Of a stretch of DNA of 64,000 nt, positions 1 to 7,054 are shown piece by piece. The stretch lies in NCBI GenBank assembly GCA_900553395.1, contig USDJ01000003.1:62001-126000 (forward strand), in the 5' to 3' direction. The translations under genes were made by a program, and so were the position numbers. The DNA is from an uncultured Mycoplasmatota bacterium (GTDB taxonomy: Bacteria; Bacillota_I; Bacilli_A; RF39; UBA660). The stretch's first letter is position 1. Each line of letters starts with the position of its first letter. The notes beneath the pieces were generated by a model that saw only the letters and a program-made list of their open reading frames with translations, had not been told where the DNA came from and made no database searches.

Positions 1-1022
1 GCAATGTCATAAAAGTTATAGAAGATGTTTCTAATAAAACTTATGAAGGCAATGAAAAAAGTATGAGAATAATAGCTGATCATATTAGAACAGCAGTATT
101 TATAAGTGCCGATCCTGCTGGAATAAAACCATCTAACACAGATCAGGGATACATATTAAGAAGACTTATAAGAAGAGCAATCAGACACGCTAAAAGTCTT
201 GATATTGATATAAATAGCAATTGGGAAGAAAAGATTGCTGTTACTATAATAGATCAATATAAAAAATATTATAGTGAGCTTATTGACAATAAAAATATTG
301 TGCTTGATGTCTTAAAACAAGAAAAAGAAAAGTTTAATAGAACTCTTGAAAAAGGCCTTAGAGAATTTTCTAAAATGACGTCTGGTATTAACGATGGTAA
401 AATTGATGCAGATAAAGCATTTAAATTATATGATACATATGGTTTTCCAATAGAGCTTACTTTAGAGCTTGCACAAGAATTAGGACTTGATGTAGATGTA
501 GAAGGATTTAATCTGAAGTTTAAAGCCCACCAAGAATTATCTAGAACTGCATCTAAAGGAAAATTTAAAGGTGGACTTGCAGGTAATGGTGAGATAGAAA
601 CTAAATATCATACAGCAACACATTTACTTAATGCAGCTTTAAAGAAAGTTTTAGGTAGTGATGTACATCAAAAAGGTTCAAATATTACAAGTGAAAGAAT
701 GAGATTTGATTTTTCTTGCGATCATAAATTAACAGATGAAGAGAAAAAGCAAGCTGAAGATTTAGTAAATACTTGGATAAAAGAAGGCCATAAAGTAGTT
801 AAAGAAGAAATGAAAAAAGAAGATGCTATAAAATCAGGAGCTGAGTGCATGTTCATTGAAAAATATCCTGATATTGTAACTGTATATTCTATTGGCGATT
901 TTTCAAAAGAACTATGTGGTGGACCTCATGTTGAAAATACTAGTGAAATAGGCGAGTTTAAGATAATAAAAGAAGAAGCAAGCTCAGCTGGTATTAGAAG
1001 AATTAAGGCTGTAATTAAATAA
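1..1022 (+). CDS. alaS: Alanyl-tRNA synthetase, 3' part (short form)
   Basis: Charges tRNA-Ala and hydrolyses mischarged Ser/Gly-tRNA. The open frame runs in from the window edge (first full codon at base 3), so the catalytic N-terminus is missing. Seen: the end of the tRNA-recognition region (DHIRTAVF, GYILRRLIRRAIRHAK), the AFKLYDTYGFPIELT motif, then the editing domain with HTATHLL (HxxxH) and ELCGGPHV (CxxxH), ending right after SSAGIRRIKAV. Typical bacterial AlaRS (about 870 aa) has a beta-barrel linker before the editing domain and a C-terminal DHHA1/C-Ala domain after it. Both are absent here, and the stop is clean. The ending resembles compact AlaRS forms known from reduced-genome bacteria (recalled, not searched). 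Confidence 0.95.
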   Translation, partial: NVIKVIEDVSNKTYEGNEKSMRIIADHIRTAVFISADPAGIKPSNTDQGYILRRLIRRAIRHAKSLDIDINSNWEEKIAVTIIDQYKKYYSELIDNKNIVLDVLKQEKEKFNRTLEKGLREFSKMTSGINDGKIDADKAFKLYDTYGFPIELTLELAQELGLDVDVEGFNLKFKAHQELSRTASKGKFKGGLAGNGEIETKYHTATHLLNAALKKVLGSDVHQKGSNITSERMRFDFSCDHKLTDEEKKQAEDLVNTWIKEGHKVVKEEMKKEDAIKSGAECMFIEKYPDIVTVYSIGDFSKELCGGPHVENTSEIGEFKIIKEEASSAGIRRIKAVIK

Positions 1023-1038
1023 TTTAAAGTTTGCTTTT

Positions 1039-1062
1039 GGTAAGATTTAATCTTACCTTTTA
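1039..1062 (+). terminator. Weak hairpin terminator after alaS
   Basis: Stem GGTAAGAT/ATCTTACC with a TTA-type loop, followed by a short CTTTTAG tract. The tract is weak, so read-through into mtaB is likely. Confidence 0.5.
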
Positions 1063-1078
1063 GTTATGAGGTGAAGTT

Positions 1079-2347
1079 GTGAAATTTATAATTTATACAT
1101 TAGGATGTAAGGTAAATACATACGAAAGTGGGGTAATGCGTGATTTATTAATTAACCATGGATATATCGAATCTAAAGATGACGATGCAGATATTTATGT
1201 AGTTAATACTTGTACGGTTACAAATACAAGTGATAATAAGTCTTTGAAAGTTGTAAGGAGATTATCAAAGCTCAAAGATAAGATTGTTATTGTTGTTGGT
1301 TGCATGAGCCAAGTAAGCCCAGAGTTATTAAAAGATTTAAATGTTTCAATAATTTTAGGTAACAGTGGAAAAAGTAAAATAGTCGATTATATAGAGCAAT
1401 ATAAAAAGGACAAAGTTAAAATAATTGATGTAGAAGATATAATGAGTAAATCTTTTGAGGACATGTGTTTAAATAATTTTAATAAGACTCGAGCATATGT
1501 AAAAATAGAAGATGGATGCGAAAATTTTTGTAGCTACTGTATAATACCATATGCACGTGGTAAAGTTAGAAGTAAAGACCCTAAAACAGTAATAAATGAA
1601 ATTACTTCACTAGTAAATGAGGGCCATAAAGAAATTGTTTTAACAGGAATACACACAGGGCATTATGGCGCTGACTTAAAAGATTATACATTTTCAAAAT
1701 TATTAAGAGAAATAGAGAAAATTAAAGGACTTGAGAGACTTAGAATTTCGTCTATAGAAATAACAGAATTAGATGATGAATTCTTAGATACACTAAAAGC
1801 AAGTAAAATATTAGTAGATCACATGCATATACCATTACAATCTGGTTCAAATGAAATATTACACTTAATGAATAGAAAATATGATAAGAAATATTTTATG
1901 GATAAAATAGAAAAAATCAGGGAAATTAGACCTAATATTTCTATAACAACAGACGTTATAGTAGGATTTCCAAGTGAAACTGAAGAATTGTTTAATGAGA
2001 CATTAGAAACAATAGATAAGATAAAATTTTCTAAGATTCATGTTTTTCCTTTTTCTCTTAGAAAAGGCACTAAAGCAGAGGAAATAGAAAATCATATAGA
2101 TGGTGCTACAAAAAAGGCTAGAGTTAGAAAATTACTAGATGTAAGTAAAAAACTAGAAATAGAATATTTTAGTAAATTTATTGGTAAAGATGTAGAATTT
2201 TTACCCGAAATATATAAAAATGGTTATTTGATTGGCCATACAGGTAATTACTTATTAATTAGAAAAAAAGGAACTATTGAAGACTTAAACAAAATAAATA
2301 AAGCTAAAATAGAAAAGATAAGTTATCCTTATTGTGATTCTATTTAA
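1079..2347 (+). CDS. mtaB: tRNA t6A37 methylthiotransferase MtaB
   Basis: Radical-SAM enzyme that adds a methylthio group to t6A37, giving ms2t6A in ANN-decoding tRNAs. The N-terminal UPF0004 domain holds three cluster cysteines (TLGCKVN, VNTCTVT, VGCMSQ). The radical-SAM core has CENFCSYC (CxxxCxxC) around residue 145, and a TRAM-like C-terminus follows. Length 422 aa is normal. It starts at GTG 1079, preceded by GAGGTGAAG. The CENFCSYC context with IIPYARGKVRS favours MtaB over MiaB or RimO. Confidence 0.93.
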   Translation: MKFIIYTLGCKVNTYESGVMRDLLINHGYIESKDDDADIYVVNTCTVTNTSDNKSLKVVRRLSKLKDKIVIVVGCMSQVSPELLKDLNVSIILGNSGKSKIVDYIEQYKKDKVKIIDVEDIMSKSFEDMCLNNFNKTRAYVKIEDGCENFCSYCIIPYARGKVRSKDPKTVINEITSLVNEGHKEIVLTGIHTGHYGADLKDYTFSKLLREIEKIKGLERLRISSIEITELDDEFLDTLKASKILVDHMHIPLQSGSNEILHLMNRKYDKKYFMDKIEKIREIRPNISITTDVIVGFPSETEELFNETLETIDKIKFSKIHVFPFSLRKGTKAEEIENHIDGATKKARVRKLLDVSKKLEIEYFSKFIGKDVEFLPEIYKNGYLIGHTGNYLLIRKKGTIEDLNKINKAKIEKISYPYCDSI

Positions 2348-2398
2348 ATTTATTAGAAATTTAGTCTAGGTATTTCATATAATTAATTAGGTGGTTAT

Positions 2399-2773
2399 AT
2401 GAAGAAGGATGAATTTAAAGAATTTGTTAGAAAAAATCCAAAATTAATAAGTTATGTCAAAAATAATGAAATGACATGGCAAAAATTTTATGAAATGTAT
2501 GATTTATATGGTGAAAATAATCAAATATGGAATAACTATATAAAGCCAGCTGAAAATAAAAGTACATCTAGTGAAGTAAAAGCAGGCGTAGCTGGGCTTA
2601 CTCTTAGCGAAGTCGTAAATTGGTTTAAGAATGTAGACCTTGACGGATTACAAGAAGGTATTGGAAATGTTCAAAGGGTATTAGGCGTTGTACAAGATTT
2701 AGGTAAAAAAGAGCCTCAAGCAGAAACTCCTAAGTATAAACCACGTCCTTTATATAAACATTTTGAGGATTAA
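2399..2773 (+). CDS. ylbD: YlbD-like putative spore-coat protein
   Basis: Small soluble protein of 124 aa. The N-terminus (FKEFVRKNPKLISYVKNNEMTWQKFYE) matches the YlbD pattern recalled from Bacillus, where the protein is annotated as a putative coat protein. A Gly-rich middle (KAGVAGLTLSEVV) and a Pro/Lys-rich tail follow. Its stop overlaps the start of the YlbE-like gene by one base, and rsmD (ylbH) comes next, reproducing the Bacillus ylbD-ylbE-(ylbF-ylbG)-ylbH order with ylbF and ylbG missing. RBS TTAGGTGG. The biochemical role is unknown. Confidence 0.75.
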   Translation: MKKDEFKEFVRKNPKLISYVKNNEMTWQKFYEMYDLYGENNQIWNNYIKPAENKSTSSEVKAGVAGLTLSEVVNWFKNVDLDGLQEGIGNVQRVLGVVQDLGKKEPQAETPKYKPRPLYKHFED

Positions 2774-2994
2774 TGACATTAGAGACTCAATTTAAATTAA
2801 AAAGTAATCCATTATATTTAGAATATCTACATTCAAATTCTTATTGGTATAAAATACTTAATAGAGATTCATTAAAGTTTAATGACTTTGTTAACGAAGT
2901 AAAGATAAATTATAAATTAAGACCATCAGATAAAATAAATAAAGTAATAGGTACTTTCGAACTTATTAGTAATATTATGTCTTCTTTAAAGTGA
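2773..2994 (+). CDS. ylbE: YlbE-like protein
   Basis: 73-aa protein with the YlbE-like features NPLYLEYLHSNSYWYKILNRD and a C-terminal helix ending FELISNIMSSLK. The TAATG junction with ylbD implies translational coupling. The function of this conserved Bacilli family is not known; the identification rests on sequence resemblance together with position between ylbD and rsmD. Confidence 0.7.
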   Translation: MTLETQFKLKSNPLYLEYLHSNSYWYKILNRDSLKFNDFVNEVKINYKLRPSDKINKVIGTFELISNIMSSLK

Positions 2995-3004
2995 TAGGTG
3001 AATT

Positions 3005-3535
3005 ATGAGAATTATTAGTGGTAAATATAAAGGTAAAAAAATAGTAGGATATGATATATTAGGAACAAGGCCAACTATGGATAGAGTAAAAGAGTCAGTG
3101 TTTGCTATGATACAGAGTAGTATAAAAAATAGTGTAGTACTCGATCTTTTTTCAGGTAGTGGTTCTCTAGCCATAGAGGCTATAAGTAATGGAGCACAAA
3201 AGGCATACTTAGTGGACAATAATATAGAGCTAATAAAAATAATTAATCGTAATATTAGTTCTATGGATGACGAGTTTGTTGTTATGAAAAGTGATTATAA
3301 GGATGCTCTTTTAAGGTTTAAAAATCAAGGTATTAAATTTGACTTAATATTTTTAGACCCACCTTATAAGCTTAATTTAATAAGTGATGCGTTGAGTAAA
3401 ATAGTTGAGTATAATTTACTTAATCCGAGTGGAATAGTCGTTTGTGAGTTTGAAAATGAAGTATTTGATACAAATTTAACTCTTATAAAAGATAAAAAAT
3501 ATGGAAGTAAGAATGTAAGAATATATAAAGTTTAA
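3005..3535 (+). CDS. rsmD: 16S rRNA (guanine966-N2)-methyltransferase RsmD
   Basis: SAM-dependent methyltransferase acting on G966 of 16S rRNA in the small subunit. Seen: the N-terminal MRIISGKYKGKKI typical of RsmD, the RPTMDRVKESVF segment, the SAM-binding VLDLFSGSGSLAIEA, and the catalytic LDPPY (DPPY) motif near residue 120. Length 176 aa is usual. RBS ATAGGTG lies 6 bases before the ATG. It is the last gene of the ylbD-ylbE-rsmD run. Confidence 0.93.
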   Translation: MRIISGKYKGKKIVGYDILGTRPTMDRVKESVFAMIQSSIKNSVVLDLFSGSGSLAIEAISNGAQKAYLVDNNIELIKIINRNISSMDDEFVVMKSDYKDALLRFKNQGIKFDLIFLDPPYKLNLISDALSKIVEYNLLNPSGIVVCEFENEVFDTNLTLIKDKKYGSKNVRIYKV

Positions 3536-3560
3536 ATTTTGTGAAATGAAGTTTATGGGG

Positions 3561-3589
3561 TGTACAAGTTACGCCTTTTTTGGTATAAT
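3561..3589 (+). promoter_or_regulatory. Sigma-A-type promoter for the glucosaminidase gene
   Basis: TGTACA and TATAAT separated by 17 bases, with TGG just before the -10 (extended -10). It lies 23 bases upstream of the start codon. Confidence 0.6.
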
Positions 3590-3611
3590 GAATAAGAGTA
3601 GTGGTGGTTAG

Positions 3612-5672
3612 ATGAGAAAGATTTATTTAAATTTGTTATTATTTTTAACTCTATTCTTTTTAGCCGATATAGTAAAAGCTGATTATGAGGCTGTAGTAGT
3701 CAATCCAAGCGGTTCTAAGTGCAGCTTTAGTAGTAAATCTACTGGATTTTGCTTTTATAAAGATAGCAGCTTAAGTACACATTATAGAGATGTATATTGG
3801 CTTGATACCGGAGATAAAGTAACTGTTTTAAGTGGACATGATTCTATAAAATCAAAAGATCCAAACTTGTGCAGTGATTATTATGTATATACAAACTTTT
3901 ATTACAATGCTAAACCTCATTATGGGTATTATTGCAATGCATATTTGAAAGCAGATTCACTTCTTACTGATGAATTAAAAAAAGAGTTTACTGATGCGGG
4001 ATTTCCCGAAAGCTATCATGAAGCTTTAGCAATTTTGAAAGTAGCACATCCTAATTGGAAATTTAATGCTATAGATACTAAGCTTACGTTTAAAGAAGCT
4101 GTAGATGGTGAGGCTAATAGAGTGGGCGCTAATTTAGTTCAACTTAGTGCTTCAAATAATTATGCTTATATGTCTACAGATAATGCTTCGTTTGATTATT
4201 TGAACGATAAGTTTATTCCATATGATTCTAAAGCAAGTTCTAATGCTTGGTATAATGCTAATCGAGATACCATAGCTTATTATATGGATCCTAGAAATTT
4301 CTTGAAAGACGAGTTTATTTTTCAGTTTGAAGGGCTTGCGTATGATGAAAATATCTCAGATGAAGCATTTTTAACTACTATAAAATCTGTATTTAAAGAT
4401 GATTATATTCTTAAATTTGCCGAAGATTTTCTTAAAGCTGGAAAAGAATCAAAGATGAGCCCCGTATACTTAGCGGCTTTATCTAAGCAAGAAATAGCTA
4501 ATGGTTCTACTCCAGGTACTGCTATATCAGGTGAATATAACGGAATGTATAACTTTTATAATATAGGAGCAACTGGAGATGATTATCCAGTATATAATGG
4601 CCTTAAATTTGCTTCTTATACTGATTCTAGTACATTAAGGCCTTGGAATACTGAATATAAAGCTATAGCAGGTGGAGCCTTATGGATGGCAGAAAAATAT
4701 GTTAAGGTAGGACAAGATACTAGTTACTTCAAAAGATGGAATGTTGTATATAATTATTTAGTTTCAACTGGCAAAGTAAAAAATCCTTACAATAATTTTC
4801 AACATCAATATATGACTAATATTATGGCAGTAACAAGTGAGGCTGCAACAACATATAAGTCATATTATAGTGCTGATATGTTAAATCTAGGTTTTATATT
4901 TTATATTCCTGTATATAATAATATGCCAGAAAAAACAACTCTTCCGACATCTGGAGGTTGGCCTAATAATTATTTGTCAAATATTTCTTTAAATGGAAAT
5001 AATATAGCAGGTTTTAGTGGTGATGTAACTGTTTATAACTATTATTTAGATGTTAATACACCAGAACTAGTTATAAATGCAACACCCAAAAATAATACAG
5101 CTAAAGTTGAAGGTAATGGCAAATTTAAAATAACAGAAAACACAAAAAAAGAAATAGTTGTGACTGCTCAAAATGGAAGCAAGAAAACATATACAATAAA
5201 TATAACTCTAACTGGAGAAAAGCAGGATGATCCAGTAGATGTAAAAACTACACTAAACAATGCAGGAATCAAAAACAGTGATAATTATTTAAGTGGTTTT
5301 GCTATTGGTACTGATATAAGTTATATTAAACAAAAAATCAATAACGCAAATAAAGAAGCTCAAGTTTTATTAAAAAATAGTAACGACAAAGAAAAAAATA
5401 GTGGTTCTCTTGTGACAGGAGACAAGGTAGAAATTACTGTTGGAAAAGAAACTAAAAATTATGAAGTAATTATATATGGTGACATAAATGGTGATGGTGC
5501 AATAAATGCGCTAGATTTTATTCAAATCAAAAAATATATGTTGAAGGAAATAAGCTTGAGTGGTGCTAAATTTACGGCATCAGATATAAATAAAGATGGT
5601 GTAATAAACGCACTTGATTTTATTCAACTTAGAAAATATATGCTTGGTGAAAGTGCAGCAATTAAACAATAG
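3612..5672 (+). CDS. Secreted beta-N-acetylglucosaminidase with cadherin-like and dockerin-like modules
   Basis: 686-aa exported cell-wall hydrolase. A signal peptide (residues 1-23, hydrophobic LLLFLTLFFLADIVKA) is followed by an SH3-like region and then a LytD/GH73-type glucosaminidase domain (about 130-430). This contains DPRNFLKD, LAALSKQEIANG (likely catalytic Glu near 295) and YNFYNIGA. A cadherin-like beta-sandwich (about 455-535, NITLTGE end) comes next. The C-terminus has paired EF-hand-like calcium loops, DINGDGAINALDF (624) and DINKDGVINALDF (658), each followed by a helix: the signature of a type I dockerin. It is followed within 12 bases by a membrane-anchored protein also carrying a cadherin-like module. 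The dockerin implies docking to a cohesin, which is not identified here. Confidence 0.88.
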   Translation: MRKIYLNLLLFLTLFFLADIVKADYEAVVVNPSGSKCSFSSKSTGFCFYKDSSLSTHYRDVYWLDTGDKVTVLSGHDSIKSKDPNLCSDYYVYTNFYYNAKPHYGYYCNAYLKADSLLTDELKKEFTDAGFPESYHEALAILKVAHPNWKFNAIDTKLTFKEAVDGEANRVGANLVQLSASNNYAYMSTDNASFDYLNDKFIPYDSKASSNAWYNANRDTIAYYMDPRNFLKDEFIFQFEGLAYDENISDEAFLTTIKSVFKDDYILKFAEDFLKAGKESKMSPVYLAALSKQEIANGSTPGTAISGEYNGMYNFYNIGATGDDYPVYNGLKFASYTDSSTLRPWNTEYKAIAGGALWMAEKYVKVGQDTSYFKRWNVVYNYLVSTGKVKNPYNNFQHQYMTNIMAVTSEAATTYKSYYSADMLNLGFIFYIPVYNNMPEKTTLPTSGGWPNNYLSNISLNGNNIAGFSGDVTVYNYYLDVNTPELVINATPKNNTAKVEGNGKFKITENTKKEIVVTAQNGSKKTYTINITLTGEKQDDPVDVKTTLNNAGIKNSDNYLSGFAIGTDISYIKQKINNANKEAQVLLKNSNDKEKNSGSLVTGDKVEITVGKETKNYEVIIYGDINGDGAINALDFIQIKKYMLKEISLSGAKFTASDINKDGVINALDFIQLRKYMLGESAAIKQ

Positions 5673-5683
5673 GGGTGAATTAT

Positions 5684-6949
5684 ATGAAAAGAATTAAATA
5701 CGTTTTAATTGCATTTTTAATGTTTTTAGGAATAGACAGGATATATGCTGGTGATGCAAGTATTTCTGCTAATAAAACAAACGTAACAGTTGGCGGTACA
5801 GTAGCTATAACTGTTAAAACAAATAAGTTGTGGGGTACATATTCAATATATACAACGAATGGTAGCGTTTTATCTGGAGGAGATCAAGGAGATATATCTT
5901 CTGATAGTTTTTCTAAAACATTTTATTTTAAGGCTAATGCTGTTGGAACTGCTTATGTAATTTTTGGACCCAATGCAAAAAATATGTTAGCTGATCCAGG
6001 TACTAGTGAATTTTTTAACGATACTAGGTCAATAAAAATAAATGTAGTAAATAAAAGTACTAATCCTCCGGTTGATATTAATAAAACTTATAGTAAAAAT
6101 AATTATTTAAAGAGTTTAGGAATCGAAGGATATGAATTAAATCCTGGATTTAATAAAGATACACTAGAATATTCTGTTACATTATCACCAGGTACTGAAA
6201 AAATAAAAGTTACTGGAGCCTTGGAAGATTCTAAGGCGTCAGTTAAAGGACTTGGAGAGATTAATGTAACTGAAGGCGTAAATACTATTAATGTTGTAGT
6301 AACGGCTGAAAATGGAAATGAAAGAACATATAAATTAGTAGTAAGTGTAGAAGAAAAAGATCCTATAGATATAACAATTAATAATAAGAAATATAGAGTC
6401 ATAAAAAAAAGAGAAGTATTAGGAAGTAAAAATGGATATGATAGCGTTGATATAAAAATTAACGATATAGGAATTCCAGCCCTATATAATGAGGTTACAG
6501 GTGTTACTCTAGTTGGTCTAAAAGATGAAAATGGGACTATTAGTTTATTTTCTTATGATAGTTCAACAGGTGAGTATTCTGAATATAAGGAATTTACGTT
6601 TGACTTAATGAACTTATATGTGCATGAGAATAAAAATAGCAAGTATGAAAAAATTACTATAAAATTAAATGGTGAAGATACTATAGCTTATAAAATACCA
6701 TCTTTAGACGATTACTATTTAATATATGGAACAAATACGACAACAGGATATGAAGGATATTACTTGTATGATAAAAAAGAAAATTCTATTCAAAGATATG
6801 ATACAAAGCTATTGGATAAATTAACAGGTGAAAAAAATAAGTATTTAAATGTAGTATTAGTATTAAGTAGCGTTTGCTTCTTGACTATGTTATTTTTACT
6901 AATAGAAGTAAATAGAGATAATAAAAGAGAAAAAGAGATTGAAGAATAA
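5684..6949 (+). CDS. Membrane-anchored Ig/cadherin-like surface protein
   Basis: 421-aa secreted protein with a signal peptide (MKRIKYVLIAFLMFLGIDRIYA). An Ig-like beta domain follows (ISANKTNVTVGGTVAITVKT, to about residue 120), then a cadherin-like beta-sandwich (YLKSLGIEGYELNPGF to YKLVVSVEE). A third beta-rich domain resembles nothing I recognise, and one transmembrane helix near residue 385-405 precedes a short charged cytoplasmic tail. The start is the ATG with AGGGGTG seven bases upstream; an in-frame GTG at 5675 lies too close to that RBS. The neighbour carries the dockerin, so this may be a membrane partner; whether the first domain is cohesin-like is undecided. Confidence 0.8.
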   Translation: MKRIKYVLIAFLMFLGIDRIYAGDASISANKTNVTVGGTVAITVKTNKLWGTYSIYTTNGSVLSGGDQGDISSDSFSKTFYFKANAVGTAYVIFGPNAKNMLADPGTSEFFNDTRSIKINVVNKSTNPPVDINKTYSKNNYLKSLGIEGYELNPGFNKDTLEYSVTLSPGTEKIKVTGALEDSKASVKGLGEINVTEGVNTINVVVTAENGNERTYKLVVSVEEKDPIDITINNKKYRVIKKREVLGSKNGYDSVDIKINDIGIPALYNEVTGVTLVGLKDENGTISLFSYDSSTGEYSEYKEFTFDLMNLYVHENKNSKYEKITIKLNGEDTIAYKIPSLDDYYLIYGTNTTTGYEGYYLYDKKENSIQRYDTKLLDKLTGEKNKYLNVVLVLSSVCFLTMLFLLIEVNRDNKREKEIEE

Positions 6950-6961
6950 TCAATCTTTTTT
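6935..6961 (+). terminator. Rho-independent terminator
   Basis: Stem AGATTGA/TCAATCT with a 7-base loop followed by TTTTT; it overlaps the stop codon of the surface-protein gene. Confidence 0.75.
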
Positions 6962-7004
6962 AGTAATTATATTTATAACTAGTCAAAATTTATTTTGAAA
7001 TTAA

Positions 7005-7033
7005 TTGTGTTTACTTGATTTTATTGATATAAT
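7005..7033 (+). promoter_or_regulatory. Probable smc promoter
   Basis: TTGTGT and TATAAT with 17-base spacing, 21 bases before the smc ATG. The -10 is consensus and the -35 is weak. Confidence 0.4.
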
Positions 7034-7054
7034 ATTAACTAGTAGGGTGATAAG

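Noticed and set aside
5760..6050. First domain of the 5684-6949 protein as a definite cohesin
   Set aside because: About 95 residues is short for a cohesin and no diagnostic motif is present; left as an Ig-like domain with cohesin only as a hypothesis.
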